Assembly (NCBI GenBank): GCA_905147135.1
Contig: LR990041.1
Coordinates: 930,001 to 994,000, forward strand
Origin: Blastobasis lacticolella
Lineage: Eukaryota; Arthropoda; Insecta; Lepidoptera; Blastobasidae
DNA: 64,000 nt
Reading direction: 5' to 3'
Below, one piece after another: positions 32,290 to 44,313 of the stretch. A program made the position numbers and the translations under genes. Every line of letters begins with the position of its first letter. The stretch's first letter is position 1. The notes below the pieces were generated by a model that was given only the letters and a program-made list of their open reading frames with translations, made no database searches and was not told the origin of the DNA.

Positions 32290-32353
32290 CGATACTCATT
32301 TCTGACGCCCGATCCTCGGCTGCGCACACGTCATTCTCTAATGCAGTCTTTTC
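32290..32353 (-). CDS. Exon 5 (micro-exon, 64 bases) of the coiled-coil protein gene
   Basis: Seen: 64 bases with acceptor GCGGTTTCAG and donor GTGAGT; phase 0 in, phase 1 out, matching exon 4 and exon 6. Encodes EKTALENDVCAAEDRASEM plus Ser-Ile and a split Gly codon. It is helical and acidic, continuing the coiled coil. Too short to be found as an isolated reading frame; support comes from both splice sites and from the phase match on both sides. Confidence 0.72.
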
Positions 32354-32523
32354 CTGAAACCGCGTAAAATCAATTAACAACAACAGGGTGTATGTGACTG
32401 AAATCGCAAATATGTACCAAAGTTTATGTATCCATCCAAATGCGACTGATGCAAGGCGACTGGCTAGCCTTTAGACGCCAAGCTACCTGTCAGTGCGACC
32501 GTAGTCGTACAAATAAAAAAATG

Positions 32524-32876
32524 ATCATCTTGGCGTTAATGTCCCGGTTGTGCTCTCGCGCACGAGGGCCCGGGATCCGCCATGACCATGATCCGCGATT
32601 TGGCAGATCAGATAATTACAGTGGCGCAACTGTCATCTGACCTCCGTGACCCTGCTACCAGGGGAACCTGACCGGATTGGACCATGATTACACATTCAGA
32701 CGCTTGAATGTGCAGGTTTCATGACGATGTTTTTCCTCACCGTAAGAGCATCCATTAGCATTCAACTAATGAACATAACTCAGAAAAAAGCCATTGGTAC
32801 ATGGCCGCAGTGGCATTTGAACCCAATACCTATCGCTTACGAGTCTGATACCTTAACCACTCGGCCACCGACACTC
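32524..32876 (-). mobile_element. SINE D, full length
   Basis: From ATCTTGGCGTTAATGTCCCG (tail side) to ACCACTCGGCCACCGACACT (tRNA head, complement). Inserted upstream of exon 5 in the transcript. Confidence 0.85.
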
Positions 32877-33133
32877 CAGCCGTAGCCTTATTCTAATACA
32901 AGCAAAAGCCTCCCATAAATTTAACAGTTTATAGTGCACAGGAAATACATAGCGAACAACAGGCAAAGTAATAAATGGCACAACAGGCGCTACTTATTTC
33001 TAAAAGAAATCTCTTTTAGCAGGCCTTCGGAAGTGTGATGTGATCATGAGACGCTGATAGGACGTGCACAATATTACCTATCTAAATAGACATATATAAA
33101 AGTATATTTATTGTATAAATAAGACATTGGGAG

Positions 33134-33552
33134 TAATGAGCAGTTTTCCAATAGGTATCTAAAGCATTCCTAACCACTCACTAGATGGCGCCCCGACCAT
33201 TTTGGTAATTGATAATCGCTTGAAAAAGGTTCTTAGCAAACAGGATATAAACACTGGGTACGTTGTGTTGGATAATATTGTATTTGTCAATAGTTTTCAA
33301 CCATTTTAAAGGTTGTAATGATAATGGAACATAGTGCCAACTTCTATAAATATTTCTTTTTACACTTCGTTCAACCTTTAATAGTTATGTTTATATTAAT
33401 AATTATTTTATTTTTAAGTTTAGTATTAGTAAGCTGCATGAAATCACTGCCACCATCATACAGATTATAAAAAGATTACCAAAATTGTAGGAGCGCCATC
33501 TATTGACGCTTTTTGAAACCAACTATCAATACCTACTGGAAAACTCCTCATT
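33134..33552 (-). mobile_element. MITE N, copy 2
   Basis: Reverse complement of 4259-4678 over the whole length with scattered changes. Confidence 0.8.
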
Positions 33553-33589
33553 GGGACCTTAAAGAAACAAGCCTACACTTATCTCAAAG

Positions 33590-33691
33590 GGCCGGCCACG
33601 AATTCGTTATATTTCCGATGTCCATGGGCTGTGATCACTTACAATCAGGTAACCTGCTTACTCGTTTGCCTCGCTATATATAAAAAAAAAA
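33590..33691 (+). mobile_element. LINE 3' tail next to exon 4 donor
   Basis: GTGATCACTTACAATCAGGT, CCTGCTTACTCGTTTGCCTC then a poly(A) run ending at 33691; exon 4 starts (plus coordinates) at 33706. Confidence 0.7.
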
Positions 33692-33705
33692 TCTCCAGAA
33701 CCTAC

Positions 33706-33858
33706 CCGCTCCAGCACAGCCCTCTCCAGCTCCTTGTCCCGCAGCAGCTGCTTCAGTCGGTCCAGCTCGCGCATAGCGAGACGCACCTTCGCGTTGTCAG
33801 AGTCCAGCAGGGACTTCAGCGTCGACACCTGGATTCGGAGACGCTCCGAGCAGCAAAC
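33706..33858 (-). CDS. Exon 4 of the coiled-coil protein gene
   Basis: Seen: 153 bases, 51 codons, phase 0 at both ends, so skipping it would keep frame. Acceptor ATTCCGCAG, donor GTAGGT. Residues form a regular heptad-like helix (LKSLLDSDNAKVRLAMRELD, then LKQLLRDKELERAVLER), the start of the coiled coil. The exon is hemmed in: a LINE poly(A) tail ends about 14 bases beyond the donor (33679-33691), and the tail of a tRNA-type SINE begins about 20 bases before the acceptor (33878 on). Confidence 0.82.
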
Positions 33859-33877
33859 CTGCGGAATCGTAATAATA

Positions 33878-34060
33878 ATCTTAGCGTCAATATCCCGGTT
33901 GTAATTCGCGCGCGAGGGCCCGGGGTCCGTCCTGACCATGATTCAGGATTAGGCAAATCAGGTAATTACAGTGGCGCGACTGCCGTCTGACCCAGGGTGA
34001 CAGGGTCTCGACCATGTTAACAGGGGGATCCTGAATCATGGTTACACTAAGCCTGGCTTG
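33878..34060 (-). mobile_element. SINE D, partial, next to exon 4 acceptor
   Basis: Tail side (TAATAATAATCTTAGCGTC) faces exon 4; the family markers GAGGGCCCGGGGTCCGTCC and CTGAATCATGGTTACAC follow. Confidence 0.8.
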
Positions 34061-34504
34061 CACAAAATTTTTAAACTTATTTAAGAATGATGTTTGATGT
34101 CATTTTGTACGTTATAATAGGATTACGATAAGTACGTATTGACTGACAGTAGTAAAAATTATAAAATGTGGATATGGCAATAATTTGGGGATAATCTGTC
34201 CTTGTCGGCTTTTCAGTCCTTTTTGTAAACATTCAGTTATTTGGCTTAAACTTGTACTTTTGGTTTGACTAAATTATTAATCATGCTGAAAATTTTCTGA
34301 AAACTGAAATCTCTCACTTCTTTTTTAATTGTTTTGCCCATTATTTAATAATATTTTTCATAAGTCAAGAAAATCAACAATCCTACAGAAATAAAATTGT
34401 TTGTTATGACTTTTATGAACGAGGTTGAGATTTTTATGTTTTTAATAAGCGATTCGGGCTTAGCGTGGTCTTATTATAAATGCTATTGAGAATGTGGTCC
34501 AAGC
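34061..34504. other. AT-rich intronic sequence, nothing recognised
   Basis: No repeat partner or coding signal seen by eye. Confidence 0.35.
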
Positions 34505-35075
34505 CGCCCTTAATGTGCAGGTTTCCTCACGATGATTTCCTTTACGGTAAAGCGCACTCCACATGTGGACAGTTCCGCGGGAACACGAGAATGTAGAGGG
34601 AGTATTCGTGTAGTCCCGTGCATGTGCAGGTCTCGCCTATTTCATAGACAAAGTAGAGATAGTTTGTTGTCGTCTCGATTCGATCGATTTTATAGTTATA
34701 TTCCTAGCGCTTTTTCCGTAACAGGTTCGGGGTACACTTGACCATGATCCAGGATATTAGTAGATCAAGTAATTATAGTAGAGCAACTGCCATCACCTCT
34801 GTGACCTTGTTTACAGCAGATTAGCGATATTACACCGAAGAAACGATATTATTTCGCGCGTTTTGACACCCACCACATCCCCAATAGGCGAGAATGTAGA
34901 GGCTCGACCAAAGTCCCGGCAAAAGTTTCGCCGGAAGTATCGGCGAACATGTAGAGCGCACTTAAGGGCATTGGTTAGTGTTCAACTCAGAAAGTCATTG
35001 GTACATGTAGGCACTGTGGATCGCACTCTGTACCTCTCGCTTACGAGTCGGACCCGCTAGCCGTTAGGCCACCGA
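34505..35075 (-). mobile_element. SINE D, broken into three pieces
   Basis: Family strings at 34510-34560, 34730-34835 and 34960-35070 (AATGTGCAGGTTTCCTCACG, CATGATCCAGGATATTAG, GAAAGTCATTGGTACAT), separated by unrelated inserts. Confidence 0.65.
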
Positions 35076-35084
35076 ATAGTAAGT

Positions 35085-35210
35085 AAAAGGATCCCAAGGA
35101 TTCTGTTAGTAAAGGGTTTCGAGTAGGATTTGAGCCGGGATCGCCTGCTTGCAAGGCAGACGCCACCACTCTCACCGCTCGGCTACCACGGCTATAGCTA
35201 CGCTACGGGG
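35085..35210 (-). mobile_element. tRNA-like SINE head, Ala(UGC)-type loop
   Basis: Complement reads GTGGTAGCCGAGCGGTGAGA, anticodon loop CTTGCAA (TGC) and a B-box-like GGCTCAAATCC. The acceptor stem does not pair, so I read it as a SINE head, not a working tRNA gene. Confidence 0.55.
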
Positions 35211-36677
35211 CTAGCGACGCGGCCCTACTTTGCACGGGTTTTCTAGGGGTTTCTCCACCTATTATAATATGCATAAAATTCTGGAAGCAAATCTCTAGAT
35301 GACAGTGAAAACTGCATCAAAATCCGTTGCTTGTATAATAATAATAATTCAATAAGGATACGGATATAATAAGGATAAGGACGTAATATGATTTAAAAAT
35401 CGATTGAAAACCATGGCTATAAATTACAATGGTTTTTGTTCCGAATGTCGTCAATACGAAGTTAAAGGCCGGAACTGACGCACAGATTAGGTTAGGCTTT
35501 ATAAATATAATATTTCCTGTATGGGAAATTGGTGGGTGTATTAAGAGATTTGCAAATATTATATTATAAGCTTAGTGCCAGGGTCCGCTTTCAGACTGTT
35601 TCTGCTCCACTTCGTCCGGTTTTCGGCATCCTCGCGTCGTAAGCCGTTGGCCCTCGCATCAGACTCGGCGATATCAATCTATCGCTTCATGGGCCTTCCG
35701 CGGGACCTCTTTCCTGCTACGCGGGTTGGAGGTGTCCCATTTTTTACACTTGGCAAAAGTTCTTAGGAAAATGTGGTTTCAGTTAATGTTGAAATTTTGA
35801 TATGTTATAGAGTCAAATGCCCTGATTGAAAGTCCCTTTGGGTGCAACCACTGTTTCCGAGTCGGTTTCCGAGATACGACCGGTTGTGTACAATCCATAC
35901 CTACAGAATAAATGGCATAGATATAGAAATCTAGGTACTCACCTTAAACCAGTGCATAGAAGACACTCTGTTTGTTATTTGTCACAGTATTCCGTCACAT
36001 TTTAGTAGTTATTTATTTATAATCATCGGTGTCCGCACAAAAACAAATCATTTAAGGTGAACTCGGGTGGGTTCGCTTCAAATGTGAGACGGACGGGCTG
36101 ACGTAACCGCCATGTAGCGACTTTTCCTTATTCTTACCTAATACGTTAGATTTTTCCAACTTTTATTGTTATGTTTATCTTACAGTGTCATTTAAACGAT
36201 ACCTAATATTTAGTATCGTTTTAGTAATGAACGATAATTTTTAAAAACTATCATTTTTGTTTTTACAATATGCGAAGTGCGTACCTATTACGTAATGTAA
36301 AGAGAGCATATTTTACTGTTATATATTTCGATATATTCAGATCAAATAATAATAACAATGTGCAAGTAAACAATGGCGGTGGCAATTTGAAACGAACCCA
36401 GTCGTGGAACGCGTGGGTTCGTTTCACTTTTCGCCGTTACGCACGTTTGTCGCTCAGTTTTTTTGAAACGAACCCACTAGCGCTTGAGTGGGTTAATTTC
36501 AAGTTTACTATTAGATAGGTACTCAGTTGGCACTTGATCGTGAAGAGTGGAGGAATCGGGGGGAGGCCTTTGCCCAGCAGTGGGATGATTCGGGCTAATA
36601 TAGAATATAGATAGAATAGGTACTTAGTTTAAAAATTTAACACTGTGTTGTCACTTCATGATGGAACTCCATTATTA
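35211..36677. other. Mixed intronic repeats
   Basis: 35230-35345 resembles widespread lepidopteran repeats (GTTGCTTGTATAATAATAAT). 35575-35766 shares GCGTCGTAAGCCGTTGGCCCTCG-type strings with 57800-57860 (LINE debris). 36540-36590 carries CTTTGCCCAGCAGTGGGATG, an RTE-type 3' end. No host exon seen. Confidence 0.4.
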
Positions 36678-36809
36678 TGAATTAAATCACTTTTTGTACA
36701 CTAGTTCCACTTTATTATACAATTTTATTAAATAAAAAAAATAAAAAAAATTGATTTATTAAAATTGTATAATAAAGTGGAACTAGTGTACAAAAAGTGA
36801 TTTAATTCA
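36678..36809. mobile_element. Snap-back hairpin MITE with TA flanks
   Basis: Arms of about 55 bp (TGAATTAAATCACTTTTTGT inward from each side) pair almost perfectly around an A-rich loop; TA at 36676-36677 and 36810-36811. Confidence 0.85.
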
Positions 36810-37289
36810 TACTTAGTTTAAGTTTTCGTATCATACGTTTTAAGTGTATTTATATTGGTCTAAGGTTTTACGTACTTCAAATAATTGTTTAGTTGGTGGG
36901 TCCGGTTGCGTTTCATATTTTTTGTATAATAGGTGCTTAGACAGCCGTAAGTCCGTAATTACTTATGCTTACCTCCCTAATTAAGTATTAGGAAAAAGAA
37001 TATTTCCTGTAACGTGTTCCCTATACTCAGTATGATATCGTATCAACCATATTTAATTAGCAGTATATTGGTAAGTATATAATCTCGTATGAGAAGGTTC
37101 TTCTATATTCACATTAATTTCAGACACCACCATTATCAAAAGTTCTAAATTTATTATTGCATTTAAATAATTTAAATTTAAAGTGTATACTATCGAATTC
37201 AGTACCAATACCAAGTTAACTAACGATACTCCTACAGGAAACACACAAAAACACGTCGCCCAAAATGACTCAGTGAACAATATGAAACG

Positions 37290-37450
37290 AACCCACACTC
37301 CTGCGCACACCAAGGTAAAGTTATACTAAAAATCGTTCGCACGGCACAACATACAAATTATTATGAACGAAATACCGACCATACAAGTTTGTGAGTCATG
37401 GGTTTTTACCATTTCATCTGGGTTTTTCCTACTACAGGTTATTCATTATA
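37290..37450 (+). repeat. Dispersed repeat H, copy 1
   Basis: AAAGTTATACTAAAA, ACAAGTTTGTG, GAGTCATGG(G/A)TTTTTAC and GGGTTTTTCCTACTA recur in order at 40915-41030. Confidence 0.7.
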
Positions 37451-37459
37451 CCTGCCTAG

Positions 37460-37815
37460 AGCCTAGTACGTATGATTATAGGCAATACCGCGCCATCACG
37501 TCCATCTAACTCTTCATCATCATCAACATCAGGGGAAGCAGTCCGGACCTCACTTCGCTGGACCCACGGAAGACCACCGACGCGGCTGCCACGGCTCATG
37601 CTGAGTCATAATCTTCATCCAAGCCGTCAGTCCCAGCTTCTGCCAAGGACCGCTTTCCAAGGGCTCCATTTCGCCCGGCCTTGGGTCTCATGCTGAGTGA
37701 GGTCCTTTTGTCAAGTGTTAGGGTCGCAGCACGGCTATGCCAAGTCATCACTGTTAGTAAGGCTAGGACTAGGTATGCCTATTAGTGAAATCAATTTGTG
37801 AAATAAAACAGTATG
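37460..37815 (+). other. GC-rich block with a polyadenylation-like end
   Basis: A 74-codon frame (37472-37696) and GTGAAATAAAACAGTATG at about 37800. It could be a retroposed or LTR-type piece; the frame has no recognised motif. Confidence 0.25.
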
Positions 37816-38039
37816 TGATGTTACGTGTCTGCCTTTTTCTTTTTTTTTGTTTATGTTGTGTTGTGTTGTTTCTAGTGATTATTTATTTATTAGTTATTTA
37901 TTTAACAGCCTATACTACTCCGCTGCTGGCCATAAGTAGGTAGATAGGTAGGTAGATACGTCGCGTGTAAGTCTCATCTTATATAATAATATAACTAAGT
38001 ATTGACTCGACGAAGAAGAAGTAAAACAGCAATGCATCC

Positions 38040-38220
38040 AGCATCCAACCCCGCAGCCTGGCCGGAGGGCTTCGCATACTGCGCTCTCTGAGTCGCGGTC
38101 TCCACTCAAGGTCATACAGATACCTGAAAGGCCGGCACCGCATCCGCTCCCCATAGATCCTGGACGACGGTGGCCGCTATCCATCAGGTGGACCATCCTC
38201 TCCAGAGCAATAAAAAAACT
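38040..38220 (+). repeat. LINE 3'-end fragment F, plus copy
   Basis: GGTGGCCGCTATCCATCAGG then CAATAAAAAAA; inverse of 27385-27500. Confidence 0.65.
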
Positions 38221-38824
38221 TGTTTAACCCAGCGATTGTCGGTTCGTCAGACATCGGCAGATATGGCTTACAAGGCTTACGCTAACTTAGAATACACTGC
38301 GTCAAAAATCTCAAGGTGGACGACACTTAAGCCTTTCAAATGTTATCTGCCAAACAGCAGACAACTCAACGCATTGTCGAGGTCTTTATATTCACAATTT
38401 TCATTTAAGTATTTAAATTTGCTACCTAGATTGATTTATTTTTCCAAAAGTTGGGCAAAAAACCGATGAGTCGATTTGTAGTGTAGGCATGTTTTTTAAG
38501 CTACCACCGCTTGGAAATGGAACCTACATCAGACGAATGAAGCGGCCAGGTTGGTCTACAGGCCCTTTCGGCTGACTTCTCGATAGTCGAATATTAGTAC
38601 AGTTACGGACTGAACGCGAGTGCATACCGTACTATAGCTATGGTGTATACTGTATGTATATACATTCAACCTGCCACAAACCAGTATAAGATGAGCTAGT
38701 ATCTCTATGGACGCGCATAGCACTATTAGCTCCCTTTACCGATTTTGAATATATCGATATGCAGTCGTCTCCCTGTGAACGGAACCATAGATTCCGACCG
38801 TCATACGAAGAATCGGAGACGAAC

Positions 38825-38972
38825 CTGTCCCTCCAAGGTCTTCCGCAGACACCTGACGTCGTCGCGCCGCCGCCGCCAGACGGCCAGCAGCAGGAACCTG
38901 GCGATCTTCGCGGCCGCCTCCTGCTCCATCAGGCTCTGGGGGCCAGCGCACTGCACTGGCGGCAGGTCGCTC
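38825..38972 (-). CDS. Exon 3 of the coiled-coil protein gene
   Basis: Seen: 148 bases, acceptor GGCTTCCAG before 38972, donor GTTCGT after 38825; one base in, phase 0 out. The split Arg codon with exon 2 is intact. About 49 residues: a short acidic/Ala patch (MEQEAAAKIARFLLLAVW) followed by a run of four Arg and a helix ending LRKTLEGQ. The amphipathic segment with Leu-Leu-Leu and Trp looks like the beginning of the helical part. It is not a membrane segment (too short and flanked by charges). Donor is weaker than the others (GTTCGT). Confidence 0.78.
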
Positions 38973-39130
38973 CTGGAAGCCAAATCATCATGATCAACTT
39001 TCGTTTTGTCAAAAGGCTTGCATTTGACCTTAACTCAACTGATGGAAAGCGATGATGAGGTCAAAGATGTCGCACGCGTGCCTAAAAGATACCTCACATC
39101 ACAGTCCATACCAGTCCACAGCACGAAAGA

Positions 39131-39330
39131 TTAGGTAATTGCCATAATATCCACCCTTGGCAGGCGGGTTGGAGATCACAGTGTTACAAAAAAAACAATG
39201 GAAAATGCTGCTGCCCATTTTCCAGCCTACGGAGACTAGAAGTTTTGTCTCGAAATCATTCGTCGCCATGTACGACACCCACGAGTGTTAGGGGTTGATG
39301 CTATTCCACTCTGCTGGACACCAAACGGCC
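39131..39330 (-). mobile_element. Repeat A, partial
   Basis: CTTGGCAGGCGGGTTGGAGA, GAAAATGCTGCTGCCCATTT, CTGCTGGACACCAAACGGCC. Confidence 0.8.
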
Positions 39331-40084
39331 TGAAGAACACACCTATTCATTCTTTACTTGAAGACCCCAAGGCTTAGGTACTTATTGGGGAACAGCGACT
39401 CAGACACTACTGAACATAGGCTTCCCACTACGTCCTCCACACTGGTCGACTCTGTTCTCCTTGCCTTTATCGGCTCATTATGAAAGACTAAATAGCTTGA
39501 GACATTAGGGCATAAAGCTATGCCAGAAATGTTCGCGGAGACTCGCAATGATGCACAAAAAAGCGGCGTCGCTGCTGCAGCGCCTTAGGAGTCCGCGCAG
39601 GAGTGGTCACAACAACATCCTGAAGACCATTGCGGAGTGATTGGACTGTCAGGTCCAAAATTGCTGAATTAAATTGTTACTAATAGTACTAACATAAAAA
39701 TTAAGTTAAATTGTCAACTGACACATTTTTACAAAAACTCTATGGATTTTTATGTCTGACAATCAAGATATTATTATAATATTATTATTGTAGAAAGCAT
39801 ACACTCCTATTGTAGTAAGTAGGTACTTCGATACACGTGGTAGGTTAGCTTTCACGTAGGGAAATTTATTTTTGTGCGTGTTACAATGTACGTAAACAAC
39901 AAATGTTTACAGTTTGTTGTACACAAAGCAATTAGAGATTAAGTACGGATGTATTATAACAAAACATGTTTGCGGATCATGAATAATTAGGTAGGTAGGA
40001 GCAGACCTAGAGCAGATCAAAAGATTGTTCAACTGGAGAAAGTTTGTTATTCTGACCTATTCTAGGGATTCCGGGTAACCTTTC

Positions 40085-40240
40085 ATCTTACGCGCATCCG
40101 GCATCCGCATACGCTGTTCTCGCGCGCGATAAGTGTGAAAAGGCGCGACAAAGATACTGCCATCTCTTTCATCTTAGTATTGTGAGAAGGAAACAAACGC
40201 TGTCTCGCGGCGCGAGCTATGTCGCGGACACACTTGCGAT
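40085..40240 (+). repeat. Dispersed repeat G, copy 1
   Basis: CTCGCGCGCGATAAG, CCATCTCTTTCATCTTAGTA and GTCGCGGACA match the complement of 59850-59945. Confidence 0.65.
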
Positions 40241-40899
40241 AGCCGTGCTGTATTATGAATATATCGTCAATTGTAAAATTTGATAAGTAGGTAATTACTT
40301 CTCTATAAATAACCAAATAAGTAAGTCATCTAAGTTAAAATGATAAGTAATGTAATGTTATATAATTGATTTATTGTGTATGTATTGACATGGTTAAATT
40401 TCCGATTTTATGAAATTGTTTGACATTTATATTTTTAGTTAAGTAATTGACATAAGTGTGGAATTTGACATTGTTATTATTTTTATATTTTTGGTAATGA
40501 ATTTAAATAGATATGGAATTGTAAAATCTAAAAAGATATGGCATTGTAAATTCTGAAATAAATGATTATTTATTTACTATTATTTATAAATAATAATGAC
40601 GTTGTTGTTTGTTGCGTTTCGTAGGCCAGGTGTATTTAAGTATAACTTTACCTAGAAAGAATAGAGATTTATTTTATGCTTAATGCACATACAAACAACT
40701 TATGCCAGTAAAGAACAAATTACGAAAATACATGAACTAAGTACAACTTAAATTGTCACGACGTAACTTAAACATTATAAAAACCTATCGGTAAGTCGTA
40801 TGTGTGTGCTGTAGCGCAAAAAGGTGTTGACTCAGCATAGTGTTGCCTGGAAGAGCAACGTACTGGTAGTCTGCCAAAACCTGAGTGTCCAGTAAAATT

Positions 40900-41050
40900 T
40901 TGCTCGACCCAAAATTAAAGTTATACTAAAACTGCACGGTGCAACATACTATACAAGTTTGTGTTTGTCCGATATGAGTCATGGATTTTTACAATTTTAT
41001 TTGGGTTTTTCCTACTATAGCATATACAATTTTTTAATAATTACTCACCT
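40900..41050 (+). repeat. Dispersed repeat H, copy 2
   Basis: Ordered match to 37290-37450. Confidence 0.7.
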
Positions 41051-41199
41051 GGTAGTAAACTCAAAAACTTCGTAACATATTTACATGCAGTTCTCACCAA
41101 TTTACTCGTTCAGTTTGCCTAAAAAAATTACGAAAAGATAACTTCAACCCTCTCTTCCCTGAAACGCAACCGGGCTCACTCCCCATCATCACTACATAG

Positions 41200-41395
41200 T
41201 ATAAAACAAAGTCGCTTTCTCTGTCCCTATGTCCCTTTGTATGCTTAAATCTTTGAAACTACGCAACGGATTTTGATGCGGTTTTTTTTAATAGATAGAG
41301 TGATTCAAGAGGAAGGTTTTTAAGTAAAAAAAGGGTAGGTGAGGGTAAAATAGGTGTACGCGTACGAAGTCGCGCCGGGTCCACTAGTATTATTA
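41200..41395 (+). mobile_element. Helitron-like 3' end (candidate)
   Basis: TGAAACTACGCAACGGATTT, then GCGTACGAAGTCGCGCCGGG and a terminal CTAGT, as in common lepidopteran non-autonomous Helitrons. A related piece lies at 60270-60425. No RepHel protein. Confidence 0.45.
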
Positions 41396-41479
41396 TAACT
41401 GTAGTCCATAATAACGCTTAAACGCAACTAAAGTACTGCTATTTCTTATATAATGTCGTAAGATACCCTTACGACTTGA

Positions 41480-41727
41480 CGACCTGAGTGGTTCAGTAGT
41501 CAACATGCCGGTCTGCCACGCAAGAGGTCCCGGGTTCGATTCCAGGCAGAAATTGAAATGATGAATTTTAATTTCTGTTACTGGTCTGGGTGTTCTATGT
41601 ATAATAAGTATGTATTTAAAAAGAAAAAAGTATATAAGTAGTTTATCAGTTATGTAGCACCCATAACACAAGCTTTGCTTACTTTGGGGCTAGATGGCGT
41701 TGTGTGAATTTGTCCACGATTATTTAT
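41480..41727 (+). mobile_element. SINE C, full length
   Basis: Head GACCTGAGTGGTTCAGTAGT, B box GGTTCGATTCC with a small deletion after it (CCAGGCAG), body and GGCGTTGTGTGAATTTGTCC end. Confidence 0.9.
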
Positions 41728-41900
41728 TATTATTTATTATTAAGATTCATCTCTCTCTCCCTGTGACGATGTAATTGGCGATGGAACCTCATCATCATCA
41801 TAAGCGTCTAGTACACCGCTGGACATAGCCAGCTTTCGCCTTGACAGTGTCCAGACACCCTCCTGTTCAGCCTAAAACTAGAGTTACTATATCAACTCAC

Positions 41901-42116
41901 CGCTCCCTCCGAATCCTCTTCGTGGGCGTCAGGTCCTCCATGGACAGCGCTTTGGGGCCGATCTTCACGGGCCTGGCTGGGGTGCCGGGCTCCTCATAGT
42001 CCCGGAGGCACCTTCGGATCCTCGCCAGGTGGCCGCTCGATGGAGACACCTTCGCCGTGAACTTGTTGACTGGCACGGAGTATAGCTGCTTCTTCGGGTG
42101 GGCTGGCTGGCTGCGT
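41901..42116 (-). CDS. Exon 2 of the coiled-coil protein gene
   Basis: Seen: 216 bases, acceptor TTCTTGTGCAG before 42116, donor GTGAGT at 41900-41895, one base in and two bases out. Phase matches exon 1 and exon 3. It encodes about 72 residues, very basic and rich in Pro (RSQPAHPKKQLYSVPV at the start, KRIRRER at the end), including a possible nuclear-localisation-like cluster KRIRRER. This reads as the disordered N-terminal region of a coiled-coil protein. Both splice sites are strong. I recognise no domain. The next intron is about 2.9 kb. Confidence 0.8.
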
Positions 42117-42207
42117 CTGCACAAGAATGAGAGTTTTTGGGTTTATTTCGAGTGGTTCAGTGACAGACGACCTGCGGTCCAGGTGGTTAACATCCAGGTC
42201 AGGCCAG

Positions 42208-42372
42208 CCGGTCTGTTCGATTCCCGGCCAGGCAGAAATTGAAATGATGAATTTTAATTTCTGTTACGGTTCTGGATGTAATATGTATAATATGTATTAA
42301 AAAATAAAGTATATAAGGAGTTTATCACTTATCTAACACCCATGGATGGCGCTGTGTGAATTTGTTCAAGCA
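42208..42372 (+). mobile_element. SINE C subfamily with TTGTTCAAGC end
   Basis: 5'-truncated; ends GATGGCGCTGTGTGAATTTG then TTCAAGCATATTTTTTATT. The same variant end recurs at 43378-43450. Confidence 0.82.
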
Positions 42373-44313
42373 TATTTTTTATTTTCAATTCAATTCAATA
42401 AACATAAATTTACACGACATATTATTTATTTGTTTATTTTATTTTACGAGTAGGTACACTGACGAGTCATAGACGAGCAGCGACACGGGTATAAGGTCGT
42501 CAAAGATCACATTCTTTTCCATCAGGTAAATAGTACTTTGGGAAGCATTTTCCCGCCGTCTCACCTGATGGTAAGTGACGATACGGCCATGGTCCATCCT
42601 TGGCCTGGTCCTCCATGCCGGTCTGTCGAGAAACAGTATTCAGTATTCAGTTTGGTCTAGAAGGAATCCAAATTGTATATAGGTACTGTTCCAGGAACAT
42701 ATCGAAAGAAAAATCATAATGTTTAGTTATTAATTTAATAGAAATAGTTTAATTATAATTTTATTACTCTGACCTTTGACACCGTCAAGTCTCCACTCCC
42801 AGGGCATATTTTGATAACTTAAAACTTTAAAATAATATGCGAACTTCAATCTATCCATCAATTAAATAAGATTTACCCAAATGTCTAGTCTCGAACCGAA
42901 GCGAAAACTTACGCTCTCCAAGTACAACAACTTGGCTTTACGATAGCAAATATCAGCACAGACGATAGCAATATTTTGGTGCATTTTTAACACATACACG
43001 CTCATCAGAATATAACTCGTAGCTAACAAATTTCACAGAACTCTACCACCTCTACATTATTTCTAAAGTAAGCTCTACTAAAACTATTAGAAGACTGAAC
43101 TAGAGCCACCGTATCTCGAGTGCTACGGAAGCCGAGGCTACCACACAATGGACTAGTACCATGGACTTACCATACCTAACAGTCCACGACTAGTACGCAG
43201 ACACTTTCGGAACTCACGCGCCTGTGTTCGAATACAGAATACCACACAGCGATTTTGACATCGAGGTATCGGCGTCGATAGCTGTTGGACTACGTTTGTG
43301 CACAGCTTGCTTTTTGTTTTCATTCGAAATGCTTCACAAACAGAAGATCTCATGGCACACGCGACTAATATACATAATATATATAAGGAGTTTATCAGTT
43401 ATCTACCCCCATGGATGGCGCTGTGTGAATTTGTTCAAGCATATTTTTTATTGTAAGTACTGTGACGCTGTAAATTTATGGTAAATAAATAAATAATTAG
43501 GATGACATAAAGTTTTGCGTATGTACGTACCTATATTTTTACTAGAGCAGTTCAGAGCGGATTTGTTGCAAATCGTTAAGACAAAATTGTTGAGTAAAAT
43601 TTTGACCTTTAAAAGCCTTTCTATTTTTAAATAAAGTTGGTAGTTTTATTTTTTAATTAAGTCACACAAGTTCATATACATGCTACAACTCGTTGAAGTT
43701 TTAATGTAGAGCTGTGGTATAGGTAGAGCCATAAAAGCGTTGCGTGTATTCGAACGAGTAACCGTAGAGCTATCGTAGATCTTGTATCTAATACCAGTCC
43801 TGCCAAGCTGGGTTGACAAAAATAAATAAATAAATTAAAAAGGTATTTATTTAGCATTTAACTCAGACATATAAAAAAAAATTCATAAAATTAAAATAAA
43901 TTAAACAAGGAAAAAAAAAATTAGAGAATTTTTTTTTATACAAACACAACGCTAAAGAGGCCAAAGCTCAGTTCCGCAGATACGCGAAGGTGCCTACGGG
44001 CCTGCTATTCTGCCTTGGCCTACAAAATTACACAGAATAAAATTTGTTATAGACACAGACACTATGAATAAATAAATTTAATATGGTTAACTTAAGAGAT
44101 GTAAATTTTAATTATACCTTCCAAAGGAATCCATCACTGGCCTTTAATATCTAATGTAGATGATTTAAAGTGTCACAAAAGAATAGACTTATGCAAACCG
44201 CTATAGAGCCACCTTTCGTTCGTAACTTGAATTATTTGACTCTGAATTTCTATTACATACAGATGAGAGTGAATTAATTAACCCTAAATGAATTACTATC
44301 GCTCCCGAGTTAT
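42373..44313. other. Intergenic/intronic with a SINE C end fragment at 43378-43450
   Basis: Apart from that fragment and short A/T runs I see no supported feature. 43100-43350 is more GC-rich with short frames of no recognised type. Confidence 0.35.
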
